This document shows, piece by piece, positions 31,801 through 43,243 of a stretch of 64,000 bases of DNA. The notes beneath the pieces were generated by a model. That model worked only from the letters and a program-made list of their open reading frames with translations, had not been told where the DNA came from and ran no database searches. The stretch spans positions 434,001-498,000 of the forward strand of contig VIIQ02000010.1 of assembly GCA_007449985.2 (NCBI GenBank). Reading direction: 5' to 3'. This DNA comes from Desmodesmus armatus. Its lineage: Eukaryota > Chlorophyta > Chlorophyceae > Sphaeropleales > Scenedesmaceae. The position numbers were made by a program, and so were the translations under genes. Position 1 is the stretch's first letter, and every line of letters begins with the position of its first letter.

Positions 31801-34130
31801 CGATTTGTGTTTGTTGCAGCAGCAGGTTGTGACAGCCCAGCGCATGGCTGCTGCTGGCCACAGGCGGCTGTGTCAGATGGCGGCAGACACACTCACCAGC
31901 AGCAGTGTGCGACAGTGCTGTGTGCCGAGTGCTGTCGAGTCCCCACACCATGCGCTGGCTGTGTATCAAGCAGGCAGACAGCTGGGCGAGCAGCACCAGC
32001 AGCAGCAGCATGCCGCCCAGCAGCAAGCAGCCGTGTCAGCACTGCCCTGGCCACCATCGAACGCAGCCCCACACATGCAGCTGCTGCTGCAGGTAGTCAG
32101 CACCAGCAGCCGCTGTGATAGCCAGCAGCTGCAGCTGCAATTTTGCGTGCAGCCTACACTGCGCTGCATCTCCCCGCAGCAGCCCAGCAAGGTGCACCAC
32201 ACAGAGTGGAGTGGGGCGCTGCTGCAGCCCTGCCATGCAGAGCTGCTGCTGTGGCATGCCGGCTCCGCAGGAGTGACCGCCACCAGCACCTGGGCATGGG
32301 ATGCTGTCACTGGCCATCTGGTGCTGACCGCGTCTGTTGCGCTGGAGGCGCTCCTGCAGCTTCACAGACTATGCAGCAGCAGCACATCAAGGCCGCCAGG
32401 GAGCAGCGCAGCGCAAGCCGCGCGCAGTGATGCTTGTGCTGGGGGGTCCGCATGTGCCTTGGATGGGCAGGCGCAGGTTGCACAAGCGCTCGCTGCAGCT
32501 GCCAGGCATGCGGCAGCAGGCATGCATGGTGAGGATTTCAGCAGCTGCAATGGAGGGGCCTGTGGTCCGTCACTCCAAGCTGTGCAGCTGCATGCAGCCA
32601 TAGCAGTCTCGGCCTCCTGCAGCAACCAGGCAGTCGTGCTGTGGGATTGCCGGGAGGAACAGGGGCATGGCGAGCAGCAGCATGCGCAGACTGCTAGCGG
32701 GGTCCTGCGCAGATCACAGCTCTTGGCGCCTGCCATGGCCCTGCTGCATCTGCGGCCATTCCAGGTCCCAGTTCAGGACCTGCTGTTGCAGCAGCTGCGC
32801 TGCCTTACACAGGCACCGCGCGCCCTGCCGCTGCAGACAGTGCATGAAGCTCCTGCCGCCACAACCGCTCAGCAAACACCTTCCAAGGCTGCTACACCAG
32901 GCAGCAAGCAGGTCCAGTCCTGCGGGGTCCTTCCTGGGCCTGATGTGGTGCCTCCAACGCCATGCAGTGCTGACGGGTCTGCAGGAGATCCAGGTGTCAT
33001 CCCTGACTCACAGGAGGATGAGTATGAACAGGAGCAGGGGCCGCAGGAAAGGCGGCAGCAGCTGCAGCAGTGGTGGCAGACCCAGCAGCAACGGCAGCAA
33101 CCTGCAGGCACCTCATCACCAGGCGCCTCAGGCGGTGACAGCCCTGCAGAGGGGCATGGTGCAGGAGAGATGGACTGGGAGGCAGGCGGGAACGGCAGCG
33201 CAGGCCATGCACCTGGGGAGTATGTGGCTGCGCTGGCCGCAGGCAGGTGCAGGCAGTTGTTGGTGACGTCCAGCACAGCCAACCTGCAGCAGCTGCCAGC
33301 TGTGCTGCAGCGCATGCAGTGCTTTGATGCTGCGATATTCAGTGACCAGCATCAGCGGCTGGTGCTGTCACAAGTGCGTCACCAGCCAGGGCATGCGGTG
33401 CAGGAGGTGTCAGCGCATCCTGCTGGCTGCGGTGCTTTGAGTGACAGTGTGCTGGACCTGGTGTTCCTGGGGCCCAGGAAGCTGCTGGTGGTGCTGGCAT
33501 CATACAGCCAGCACACACTGGAATGCCTGGAGGAGCTGCTGCTGGCCGCTGTACGCCTGATGCCTGTGGTGAGCTCTGCAGGACCTTTGCATGCCATGAG
33601 CGGCTCATGCTGCGTTCTTGGCGGGACGCCTGAGCACTCTGTGCATGTGGCCGTGTGTCCCATGTAACTGCTGTGCTTCCGCATTCCCTCAATGCTGAAC
33701 AGTTGGTGTGTCTGCATGCATGGTTGCCTGTGTGCAGGACACCGCTGACATCACAGTTCAGGCAACGTGCCCTAGCCCTGCCAAGTTGGGAAGCCTGGCC
33801 GCGGCCACTCAGTGCTTGGCTGACGCCACCTATCTGCATGTCAAGGTGTTGGAAGATACTCTGCACCAACTGCCAGCTGGCCCCAACAAGCCTGAAAGCG
33901 TCAAGCCCACCGCAGCGGTGGCCGCTGGGCCAGCGCATGCAAGAGCAGCAACAGCGGCAGCAGCAGCAGCAGGGTCCGACCGCGATGCGCGGTCGTCTGG
34001 GACAAGCAGTGCCGACCTGCTCCTTGTCGATGGTCTGTGCACTAGCAGGGAGCTGTCAGAGTGCTGGCTGAACACGCTTGTTGTTCAGGCTGATGTGGAT
34101 CTGTCTATGGCAAGGCTGTGTAACACTTGA
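28897..34130 (+). CDS. Large protein of unknown function (about 1,318 residues)
   Basis: Three exons with matching phases: 28897-30685, 31794-33568 and 33738-34130. Exons 1 and 2 are very long open frames. Starts MNLFEGLEDPKSNTHSAVSA. The sequence is rich in Ala, Gln, Leu, Gly and Cys with short beta-like hydrophobic segments in the first half (LLMLFRHGDSLKLYAIVRP; VFLAGAAHTNVLAVLHDA), reminiscent of but not demonstrably a beta-propeller. An acidic Gln-rich linker is near the middle of exon 2 (PDSQEDEYEQEQGPQERRQQ). The C-terminal part is helical (LADATYLHVKVLEDTLHQLP). I do not recognise the family. Intron 1 (about 1.1 kb) holds a transposon-like insertion. Confidence 0.7.
30830..31735. mobile_element. 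hAT-like non-autonomous DNA transposon (906 bp) in an intron
   Basis: Imperfect terminal inverted repeats of about 40 bases: the left end starts CAGGGGGGG and reaches GGACACTATGCT at 30860-30871; the right end, read inward on the minus strand, starts CAGGGGGGGG and reaches the same 12-mer (31708-31697). The element is flanked by a target duplication GTTTGCT at 30823-30829 and 31736-31742 (8 bases, GGTTTGCT, if the right boundary is moved one base). CAGGG ends and a 7-8 base duplication suit the hAT superfamily. The interior has G-rich GGGTGGGT arrays near both ends and a small zinc-finger-like ORF. No transposase was seen. Confidence 0.82.
31038..31334 (+). CDS. Zinc-finger-like small ORF inside the hAT-like element
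   Basis: 98 codons from ATG to TAG. The C-terminal part has a C2H2/BED-like pattern: CPLC, 14 residues, then HMLSHWQQMHLDH with several correctly spaced histidines. It may be the remnant of a transposase DNA-binding domain or of captured host sequence. It lies within the intron of the large gene in sense orientation. Confidence 0.4.
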   Translation: MKLGVSSFESYRQTELIQACSEHLQLLFTPEAAHASTIAVARCRCQYPDMHHKSAQTSTKSAPSTNVPYECPLCDSDPPAVAGKYHMLSHWQQMHLDH

Positions 34131-34933
34131 CAGGAACCTTGCTGTGCAGCCGCGGTGAATGTTCACCACGTTGACCATGCCAGACTGGCGTTTTGGCCTA
34201 GTTTGCTTGCACATCAGCCTCATGCTGTACAGGGCCCTTGAATTTGAGAGGCAGCAGGCTTGACGTGTTTTCAAGTGCATGTGCAGCCCTGGCCATGCCT
34301 GGTTTTGCTACAGCAGGCCCAGGCTCCTCACAGCTGAGCAGCACTGGTCAGTCAGTCAGTGTCAGACAACCTGCCGGGGCGTCATCATCGAGCAACGGCA
34401 GACTGTGGCCACCGAAAATCCCTACCAGACAACCAATACTGTGCAGCACCAGGCTATGCAGGGCGTTGGCAGTGCGACGGCTGATCGAATTTGAACTGCT
34501 CAACCGCCGGTTTAACTGTCGCGCCTTTCTGTCTGCCATCCCCAGGCACTTCAAAAGGGCGCTCACTTGTCTAACATCCTCACCAATCGTGACCCTGCGT
34601 CCTCAATCGTGATCCTGCTCATCTTCATCGGCCAGTCTGTCGCCCGCTGATCACAGGAACCTCAACAACGTCCTGCTGCATCAGCCACTGCACTACTGGG
34701 AAGGATTGCTTCATCTCCATTCTTGCCAAGCCTGTAAGGTGCGCCTGTGCCTCAGTTGCTGCCCAAGTCGATGTCGCACACTGCCTGCTGCTCTCCTAAG
34801 CCTTGTGAGCGCCAGGTCAAGACACCCGTCAGTCAGCTGGAAACCATTGTAACGAATCTAAATTGTTCTGGTGTGCTGCAGGTCCTCGAAGGGCTCGTCG
34901 CCGCTCCTGACAAGCTTTTTGGCGCGAGGTCAG
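34131..34933. other. Intergenic, upstream of gene C
   Basis: About 800 bases. Open frames here look non-coding in composition. No element recognised. Confidence 0.35.
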
Positions 34934-37858
34934 ATGGACCGTCAGCAGTGTGTCCTCCTGCTGCTCTTGGCAGCATTGCTGGCTCCCTCGGTTGCTGCAA
35001 GAAGGCTACGTGGTAGGTGCAGTCGATTGAGTGGCAGCCACCTGCGAATGGTTGCAGCAGACGAAGCCAGCACCAGCAGCTGACAACAGCACTACTGCTG
35101 GGGAGCAGCTCAATATGCAGGCACAGTTCGCGGCTATGAGCACATCGTCTGCAGCAAGCAAACTGCCTGTTGGTGCCTGCAGGTGATGCTTCGTCTGTTG
35201 CTGTCTCGACTGGAGGCACTGCCAGCTCCGCTTCCACATCCCTGGGTGACGCATCTGTGCTCACCACCACAGTCGCAGCTCAGGGTGGCCAGGCGGTGGC
35301 TTCGCAAACTGCTGCCTCAGGCTACCATGAGGTCGCTCAGGTTGCTGTGGGCAACACAACAGTCATGGTGCAGCACCATGAGCCTGCTAAGAGCGTGACA
35401 TGGGAAGACGCCCCTGCTTGCCCTTTCAGTGCAACAGGTAGGTTGCGGGTGACAGCAAGCATACTGTTGCAGTGTTGCTGGGCGCTGCTCGCTCTGGTGC
35501 ACATGCTGCTGTACTCCGCTTCCCGCAAGTGCACCTTCAAGCAAAGAGAGTGCTGTCAACATTAGGACGGCTTAGTGGTGCACCAGAGTCACGGTGGCAA
35601 CAACCGATAGGCTGACAGTCCCGCCACTTGTGGGCATGCATGATGTCTTACACTCCCTCTGTCCCTCCGCTTCCTGGCCGTGTTCATGCAGCTACCAACA
35701 GCGTCAAGGACGACAGCAGCCGCCTGTGGGGATGGCACAACGGCCACAGCTGCGCATTCAAGCAGCCCGCCTACCATGTTGGCGAGACCTGGGATTCAGC
35801 TCCAGCGTGCCCTGCAAGCGTGCCTCTCACGACTGCTGTCAAGGACAACTCTGGCAGGCTGTGGGGTTGGCACAACAACGCCTCGTGTGCCTTCAAGGCC
35901 ACCACCCGCAAGCTGCTGCAAGCTGCCAGTGGCAAGGAGGGGCTCAGCGCATCGTCCACCAGCACCATCAGCAGCGATGCCCCCGCAGACAGCCAGGACG
36001 GTCTAACCACCGTGGACGTCACACTCGGCAACGGAGTTGGGTGCACTCTTGTCAGCGTGCCAGACCCAGTCACCAAGACAGTACACGACGAGTGAGTGTC
36101 ACACCGAACTGGAGGCACACATGCAAGCATCGGCACCACATACCATGTCAAGCAGCCATGGCTCCATCGAACACTGACCGTCAGTGCCCCGGGGACAGCT
36201 CGTGTTTTGACTACCAGTCAATGCGGCAGACTGACAGTTGAAGTGAAACCATGCAGTGTCTTCAGCTGCCTGAACCTCATGCCTGCAACTGGTTCTTGCC
36301 TGCAGGCTGAGGTGCACCAAACCCGAAGACATCGCTTCTGCAGACGGCAAGGGAAAGAAGGTTGCTGCTGACCTGACTGCACCCGTGGCCATCACCAGTG
36401 CAGTCGACACTGCTGATACTGCCAACACAGCCGCCACCACCACAGCTGCCACCAGCACATCTGTCGCACCACTTGCCGACGCAGCCAACGCTGTCATCAT
36501 GGCTGACACTGACTCATCGGATGACTCGGCGGATGCTGTTGACGCGGAGGACGAAGCTGATGTGGTTGACGCTGACTTGGACGACACCGTCGATGTGGCC
36601 GACACTGTTGACGCGGTCGACGCTGTCAACGTGGCCAACACTGTCAATGCGGACAACGCTGCCGAGGCGGTCGACACTGCATCCATGACAAGCCCAGCCC
36701 CCATAGAGGCTGCTCTCAACAGCAGCCCTGCTGCTGCCGCCAGCACAGCCCCCAACACGCCGGCTGCCACAACAAGCCCTCAACCTGTGGTGTCTGATGC
36801 TCAGCCAAGTACAGACAGCTCTGCAGACAGCGGTGTGGTTGTGCCCACTGCCCCCCTGCCAATCACAAGTGTTGCCACAAGCGACTCTTCGCCTCTGCTA
36901 ACTGCAGTCAACCGCTTCGGAACCACTTGGGCAGGTGAGCACTGACGCGACATAGGCTGCTGTTTCCAGTACAGGCCGCCTGTCGAGTGCAGCCACCTTC
37001 CCTAACTCAACAGGCATGATGGCACTGGTCCAAGATTCAAGACAGCCCTGGCGTCCCACTACAAGCGTACAACTCTTTGCCACTTTGACCGGGATCGTGT
37101 CGCTGGCCTGCAGATGCACCTGTCTGCACCAGCAAGCCCAGCAGGAAGACCGCGGTCCAAGACACACTGGGCCGTCTCTGGTGGTGGGAGCAAAATATGA
37201 GCTGTGCTTACAGGAAAGCGGACGGCTCCTCCCTGCAGTATGATGGCTACAGCCCGGTGAGGATCACTCTTTGGGTGACATGGCAAGCCAGGGTTTTTAA
37301 ACATTGTGCATTGAAACCTCCGAGGCTGCATGTCTTAGGCGTACTTCTGAAGAACAGCATGAGCACCAGTTGTGAAGCCTGTGCACCAACTGGAGGCTCA
37401 AAGAAGTGCCTTTCTTGTATTTTTTGCAGGTTCAGTGGGACGCTTCACCGCCTTGCAAGGGCACCGCTACCCTGATCAACTGCATGGCGGATGCCCACGG
37501 CAGGTTGTGGGTGAGTTTTTTCCTTCCGATCCACTGCACATGTTGCAGCACACAATGCTCTGCTTGACTGCTAGCAGTGCTGTGCTTCACAATTTCATAG
37601 AACTGACACCATTTGGCAGCTTTCTCTCTGTGTAGCCTTATGTCACAACAGGATGCTGTCATGGCACCGCCACACTTGCCAGAATGGTGATGAAATTGTG
37701 TTGTTGTATGCCCTCTGCAGGGTTGGGAGACAGACACACACCCTGAGGGTGTCAACTGCAAGTTTGTCAACCCTGACGGCAAGGCCATCATGCATGAAGT
37801 GCTGTTGGCATCCGTAATCAAGCTGGCTGCAGCAGAGTCAGAGGAGCTGCGGCCTTGA
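34934..37858 (+). CDS. Gene C: secreted Trp/Cys-repeat protein with Asp/Val-rich linker
   Basis: Seven exons in consistent phase: 34934-35012, 35183-35437, 35692-36091, 36306-36934, 37114-37256, 37430-37510 and 37721-37858; 574 residues. A signal peptide opens the protein (MDRQQCVLLLLLAALLAPSV). It carries four W/C units: WEDAPAC with SSRLWGWHNGHSCAFK, WDSAPAC with SGRLWGWHNNASCAFK, WADAPVC with LGRLWWWEQNMSCAYRK, and a diverged last unit WDASPPC with HGRLWGWETD and NCKF. Introns fall inside units at four different places. Between units 2 and 3 is a long Ala/Thr/Asp/Val linker (DLDDTVDVADTVDAVDAVN) and Pro/Ala/Ser sequence. The C-terminus is a short helix (VLLASVIKLAAAESEELRP). Two Cys and two to three Trp per unit suggest a small disulfide-bonded, possibly carbohydrate-binding module; that is inference. 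Family name unknown to me. Confidence 0.82.
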
Positions 37859-38551
37859 TGGGCCCCCTTCACACTTGTGCCTCATCAGTGATCACTGCAC
37901 TGGGCTCATTTCTTGGCATGTTCTTTTGTCATCTCGTTTGTTGCATGTTACCTGGGTCATGTCTCTGGTGTTAGCTCTGTTTATACTGTCAGTTTGTGGG
38001 GCAGATGCATTCAGGACCCTGCTTGTGTACGTGCTAGGTTCAGGCGTTGCTCTTTGTTGCTCAGCGCCACTCAGCATGAGCAGCCCCCCTGGCATCTGTT
38101 GCCAAAGCTACCTCATTCCTTTGGTTTGACCGATCAAACACATGGTGTACTTATGTGATCCCAAATGTGCAATGCATAATGTGCTGTATGCATACAACTA
38201 GGACATGTAACATGTCGTTCTATCACCATTGAGGTCCCTGAAGGCCACACGAAGCCATGGCTGGTATTTTACACACCCAACAGGAATCAATTTTCAGTGC
38301 AGTGTGCCGCACCATGCAGCAAAAGTTCGTGCCACATGTATTGAGAATCTGGTACACCCACCCAGGGTGCAAGTAACAATATCACCCAGAAACAATGTTT
38401 GACCCAAACAACAGTCGTCATGAACTGCCCAAAGGTGCTCAACAATAATAGCTGACTGCATTCTGCTGCAGGAGCACGTTCCACGCAAGGCTTTGAAAAC
38501 CAGCCAGCCAGAGTATACTAAGCAACCCGGACTTGCCCCTAAAAGGTAGAT
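37859..38551. other. Convergent 3' spacer
   Basis: Between gene C and the phosphatase gene, both ending here. No coding exon recognised. Confidence 0.4.
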
Positions 38552-40786
38552 TCATTGCTTCTTCTCTGCGTTGGCCTCTGCTAGGCACACATCAGCCGTA
38601 CTCCCTGCCTGCCCACTGGCTGGCCTGCACTTGCCACCAGCTGTTGCCTCAATCCATGCCCTGACAGCTGCTGCTTGAGGCTTGTTGAGGCGGACACGCG
38701 GCCGGGCACGCCTGCATTCGGCGGCCAGCACAGCAACACACAAGGGTCAACTAAGGGCAGTATTCGGCTTCGCTGCAGCTGCCATCGTGCTCAGTGCCAG
38801 AAGCGAACATAGCATCACCTCTCTGGATGTACTGACATGACCTTCTTGATACACACCGTTATGGCTGCTGCTCCTTCCACAGGTGCTAGTACATTGCGCA
38901 TATTGCTGTGCCTGAGGGCCGCCCAACCAACCCAAGAACCAGGGCTGGCGCTGGCTGCCAGTCACAACAACAAGCATGCAGGCTACCTTTGATTCCCTTG
39001 CGCCCGGCTGCAGGTGCCAGTAGCAAGCTGACCGACGGCAGAGGTGCTACAGCTCACCGCATGATCTCCACAGCCTCCTCAGCTGTGCTGGCCTGCCCCT
39101 GTGCAATCAGCAGGGATGCCAGGACTGTTGCGCTGCGGCCATGCCCATGCGCACAGTGGATGTACACAGAGTGCCCAGCTGCCAGCTGCTCCTGCGCCCA
39201 GTCCACGCCCTGCTGTATCTGCTCAGTGTTGGGTGCTGCACGGCACAAGCAGGTCAAGTACAAGCAAGCAGCACATTCCTGTCGACTGTTGGCTAGTCCC
39301 AGGTTGAGCAAGACAAAAGGTGCCTCAAACCAAGCTCAAACTTGAGAATACATGGCTGGGATACTATACGTAGTACGCCATGCAGAGAGATACAGTTGCA
39401 CCAATTCTTATGCCAAGCTTGCTCCCTGCAAATTCGCTACGGTCCTGCTGTTGTGTGTTCATACCTTGCGTGTCCCATGTGGGCAGCATCAAGTACGCCG
39501 AGTCCATGAACGTGCGCGGCAGCTCGCATGTGACGTCAAGGATTGCCGGCTGCACAGGCGGCAGCCAGGCTGCCTGTTCTGGCCAGCCTCCAATGTACAA
39601 CCGCGTGCCTTGGAGTTGGTCGTACAGGGGCTCCACTGACTTGCGACGCTGCAGGCAGCGACGGGCAGCAGGAGCACACAAAGGTCATGCACGGCCAGGG
39701 CGGCAGCTGCAACAGAGTGCAGTTGCTTTGTGTACTGGCATGCTTTCGAATGGTGATCTATTGATGCGAGATTGTAGACTTGCCGACACACTCCAGTTAC
39801 ATCATAATTGGGAAACGTGTTTCCGGCCCGGTTCAATGCGCATGCAGCAGGCGACCAGTACCTAGGACACTAGAGAGCCTGGGCCAGTTACCCTCAAAGC
39901 CAACAGCACGAGAAGCTGACACAAGTAAGATGTTGTACACATGTAGACAAGGAGCTTAGTCAATCAGCGCCCCTGGTCCAGAGGCAGACCATGCTGCCTG
40001 GAACGGCAGGGTCTCAGCGCGCCCAGGTCCATCACTGCCACACTGCCCTGCTGCCATGCTGCTGTGCAAGAACGTACCATCACAACACAGCTTTTGGCTG
40101 CATCTGATTGGACCTTTCAGAGCCTGCTGCATTGCTGTTTGGCTGACACATGCAGCAGCACTAGTACTGCAGGGCAGACAATCGACTGTGTACAGGCTGA
40201 ACTTCAAGCGCCTGAATCTGGGGAGGGGGGATTCAACCCCCATCCACTAATACCCATCAGTGGTGAGAATAAGAGGAGGTACAGTGCAAATGACCATGTG
40301 AGCTTACCTGCACCCACAGCTTCCCGCGCAAGCCCAGGTGGTATGGCCAAAACATCAGCTTGCTGAAGGGGCCAATGCTGCCGTCTGTGCTTTTCTGAAG
40401 GAGCCAGGTGGTGTGCGCTGCAAGCCTGTCACTGCTGGCAATAGCAACCAGGAACCCAGTGGCTGCTGCATGCCCCAGCAGCCCTGTCAAAGCTGCAGGC
40501 AAGACAGGGGCACAGCAGGAGAAGCCAGGCACCAGGGGCACAGTCAGGCATGCAGGGGAGATAACAGCCTGTGAAGATGACACCAAGCAAACAGAGCTTG
40601 CACATACAAACCTTGAGCCTGATTCATCTGCTTCATGAAGCAGATGATCAATGGCCTGCGGATCGCACTGCTTCACCATGACAGTAGCAGTAGAAACTTA
40701 CCAAATGGCACCCTGCCTCGCAATGCAATCGCCAACGCGCCAGGGACACACGCTACTGCCCCTACTATGAGTGATAGTGCCCCCAT
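38552..40786 (-). CDS. Membrane-anchored dual-specificity phosphatase (YnbD-like)
   Basis: Five exons in consistent phase: 40702-40786, 40308-40492, 39465-39648, 39058-39235 and 38552-38711; 263 residues. The N-terminus has two hydrophobic segments (ALSLIVGAVACVPGALAIAL and LTGLLGHAAATGFLVAIASS), then FWPYHLGLRGKLW, RLYIGGWPEQ and ILDVTCELPR. The catalytic loop is HCAHGHGRS, matching the HCxxGxxR[ST] P-loop with Cys nucleophile and Arg; the general-acid region PTWDTQ precedes it. The C-terminal RPRVRLNKPQAAAV is typical of this group. The closest arrangement I know is the bacterial inner-membrane YnbD type (membrane helices plus cysteine phosphatase). Substrate unknown; phosphotyrosine, phosphoserine or lipid phosphate are all possible. 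Upstream exons beyond 40786 cannot be excluded. Confidence 0.82.
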
Positions 40787-42181
40787 AATGCCTCTTCACG
40801 GCGACTGTGTTGCAGGATGGGCCCAGGGGTGATGCAGTGAGAGCAGAACAGCAGAGAGGCTACGTAGGATACACACAAGCAGCCACTAAGGTTGAGAAAC
40901 GCTAAAGGTCATGCACTTCCATCAAGATCGGTTCATCTGGGTCGGGAGCTTTGACTCAGCTCAGACTTTGATTTGACAGCTGAGCACACAGAAGCACACA
41001 TGATAGCAGTCACTGCACATCAGCCTCCTTGGGGGTTCTCAAAGGCCTAACAAGCACTTTGTATGGGGGTTGTGTGTACATGGTGACATATTGTCCAGAT
41101 CTATATGTCATCGGACCTGGTTACAGGTTGCCAGGCTGGCAGGGGGAGGACCCAGCCTGTGTCTGTGGCATGTAACATTCAGGGTGGCCCTTGGCAAAAG
41201 TGACGACCACGTCTGTTGACTGCTGTACCATGTCAGCCCCTTGGGCAATACGGCCAAGCATACCGCGCTGAGTAATGTGGTTGTGGTGTACATGTGCAAC
41301 ATGCATGTTGCGCAACGGCCAGCTCGCTACAAGGGCCTGCCTTACGAAATCAAGATCACTGCTGCAACAGGTGTGAATGCCTGAACGTCCCACGATGCAT
41401 GGCGGGGCTGCCATGAACATGCTTATGCGTGCAAGTGTTGCCCCACGGACTGCCATACCATCCATTCACTCCTTAGAAGTCCATAGCCTTGGCTGTTACA
41501 GCAAGTGCTAGTCTGCAACCATCAACATAGCCTGCAAATGCATCCATCCAGCTCATGCATGGGCCCTTTGCGGGTGTCTCACCCATCAAATAACAAACCA
41601 AGTGACACCAGCAACATGTGTATGCAAGCTATCAACACCACCAACTTGAAGTTACTGCCAAACACCAGGAAGGAAGGCAGCGCTGCCTGGCTGATACTGT
41701 AGCCTGATTGCTTTCCATTGATGAATTGAAGTTGGTGGCGTCGAAAGACACCCGTATGGGTTTTTGTTTTTTGATATGTTGGTTGGCCCGCCCGAAGGCA
41801 AGACACAACCTTTTTGGTGCTTCAGCAGGTGCCAAAGCCCTAAGGACGAGGTGTGCAGCAGACACGGGGCCTGACTGCTTCCTCCTGCCGCCGCAAGGCG
41901 GCTGGAGAAAAGTCCTGTCGACTGCAACAGCCGTGGGACTGGGGCCTATGAACGCACTGTCCATCGGCGTGTACTCTATGACCGCACTGGCCATTGAGTA
42001 TGGACACCTCCCCCTCCTCCCTAGCACCTGGGGCGATGTGGGAGTTGCTGGCTTAGAGCGCCTAGGGCCACGAAGGCACCCAGGGCTCACCACAACTTTT
42101 ATTTGTGTTTTTTTTTGTGTGTTTTTGGTTTTTTTGGGGATCACCACCAACCGACTCATTTGGGGCCACAAAGCAGCCCAT
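40787..42181. other. Intergenic, with a weak minus-strand ORF
   Basis: About 1.4 kb. A minus-strand ORF at 41121-41465 (114 codons, ATG, contains MHVAHVHHNHITQRGMLGRI) has plausible composition but no recognised family. T-rich tracts occur near 42100-42140. The histone-type 3' element at 41711-41752 is listed separately. Confidence 0.3.
41711..41752 (-). terminator. Orphan histone-type 3' stem-loop and downstream element
   Basis: On the minus strand GGTGTC-TTTC-GACGCC (41752-41737; one G-U wobble) is preceded by ACCCATACG, like the ACCCAAAAT of true histone genes, and followed after 19 bases by TGGAAAG (41717-41711). No histone gene lies upstream. The nearest minus-strand ORF ends about 430 bases upstream at 42182. 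Confidence 0.6.
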
Positions 42182-43243
42182 CTAGAAACACTGCACAATC
42201 ACACGTGCCTTGCGCTTCCCTGAGCTACTGCTGGCCTTGCCGGTGCTGCCCCAAAGCTGCTGCTTCATGCGCTGCACATGCCCGACACATTCCAGGCCAG
42301 TGCTAGCAGGCTGCATGTGGTGCACCACTGCGGATGTGCTGCTGTCTGCTGCTGCACCCGTTGCCCCCTCGGCCTCGAACCTGCAAACAACCTCGCGGAC
42401 TGAACTGCCGCAGCTGCTGTTGCTGCTGCGCCGTGATCCCATGTTGCATGGCTGGCTATATGCGCAATCCTCATACCGGGCAATCACATGGCTGCGTCCA
42501 TACATACCCATTGACTTGCCTCCCTTCAGGCTGCTCAGCTGCACCACAGGAGAGGCTGACAGCAAGCAGCCCGCGCTGATGGAAGGGAAGAAGATGCCGT
42601 CCACGGCCCTGCGCATGATGGCCGTTGCTGCAGGGTCTGATGGTGCTGTGCTGCTGCTGTGGGTGAGGATGTCTGCTGCTGGGATAGCTGCAACCGCAAA
42701 GGGGGAGGCTGCGGTCTCTACACGCACCAGGGGGCTGGGCAGGAGGGTGCTCAGGTCTGCTGTGACTGCCTGGCTGCTGCTGGGCTGCTGCTGTGCCGGG
42801 CTGCTGGTGGTGGTTGTGGTGGGGCTGGCAATGGGGACCTCAGGGAATGTCAGGGCGGGGTCAGCTCCTGCTGTGCTGCTGGCAGGCTTGACAAACACGC
42901 CCTCAAATACTGTGTCATTCGGACTGCTGCTGCTGGTGTGCTGCAGAGTGCACCTGCTGTGCTGCTGCTGGTCTGGAGAAGGGGACTGCCTCTTGTGCAC
43001 CAGGGTCAGCGCATAGACAGCGATGTGCACCAAAATAGCCATGATGAACAGCTCAAATTCCTTTTGCTTCATGGGGCTGGCCACGGGGATGGTTGCAGCT
43101 CCCCTCAGCTGCGCTGGTGAGTGAAATCGGCCATTCTTGCTGCGGGCGGGTTGAGGATGAATGGACTGGGTCTTCTGATTTGAACAGCTAATTATGTGGG
43201 CCACACGACCCTTGCAGCGTGCGTTGTTGGTGAAGGAACGCAT
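42182..43243 (-). CDS. Ser/Pro/Ala-rich hypothetical protein with one membrane segment
   Basis: A single long open frame of 353 codons from the ATG at 43243 (MRSFTNNARCKGRVAHIISC). A TATATA-type box lies about 100 bases upstream on the minus strand. The frame remains open further upstream but without ATG. It has one clear hydrophobic segment (ELFIMAILVHIAVYALTLVH) followed by a long low-complexity Ser/Thr/Pro/Ala region with poly-Gln bits and a basic C-terminus (SSSGKRKARVIVQCF). The topology suggests a single-pass membrane protein. No family recognised. Confidence 0.5.
   Translation of the reverse strand: MRSFTNNARCKGRVAHIISCSNQKTQSIHPQPARSKNGRFHSPAQLRGAATIPVASPMKQKEFELFIMAILVHIAVYALTLVHKRQSPSPDQQQHSRCTLQHTSSSSPNDTVFEGVFVKPASSTAGADPALTFPEVPIASPTTTTTSSPAQQQPSSSQAVTADLSTLLPSPLVRVETAASPFAVAAIPAADILTHSSSTAPSDPAATAIMRRAVDGIFFPSISAGCLLSASPVVQLSSLKGGKSMGMYGRSHVIARYEDCAYSQPCNMGSRRSSNSSCGSSVREVVCRFEAEGATGAAADSSTSAVVHHMQPASTGLECVGHVQRMKQQLWGSTGKASSSSGKRKARVIVQCF

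Noticed and set aside
40222..40245. Possible tRNA T-arm on the minus strand (GGTTGAATCC)
   Set aside because: It lacks the invariant TTC of the T loop, and no matching acceptor, D or anticodon arms were found nearby.
41731..42149. Short terminal repeat GTTGGTGG / CCACCAAC as a transposon
   Set aside because: Only 8 bases match, no target duplication was found, and the left end coincides with the histone-type stem-loop that explains it better.
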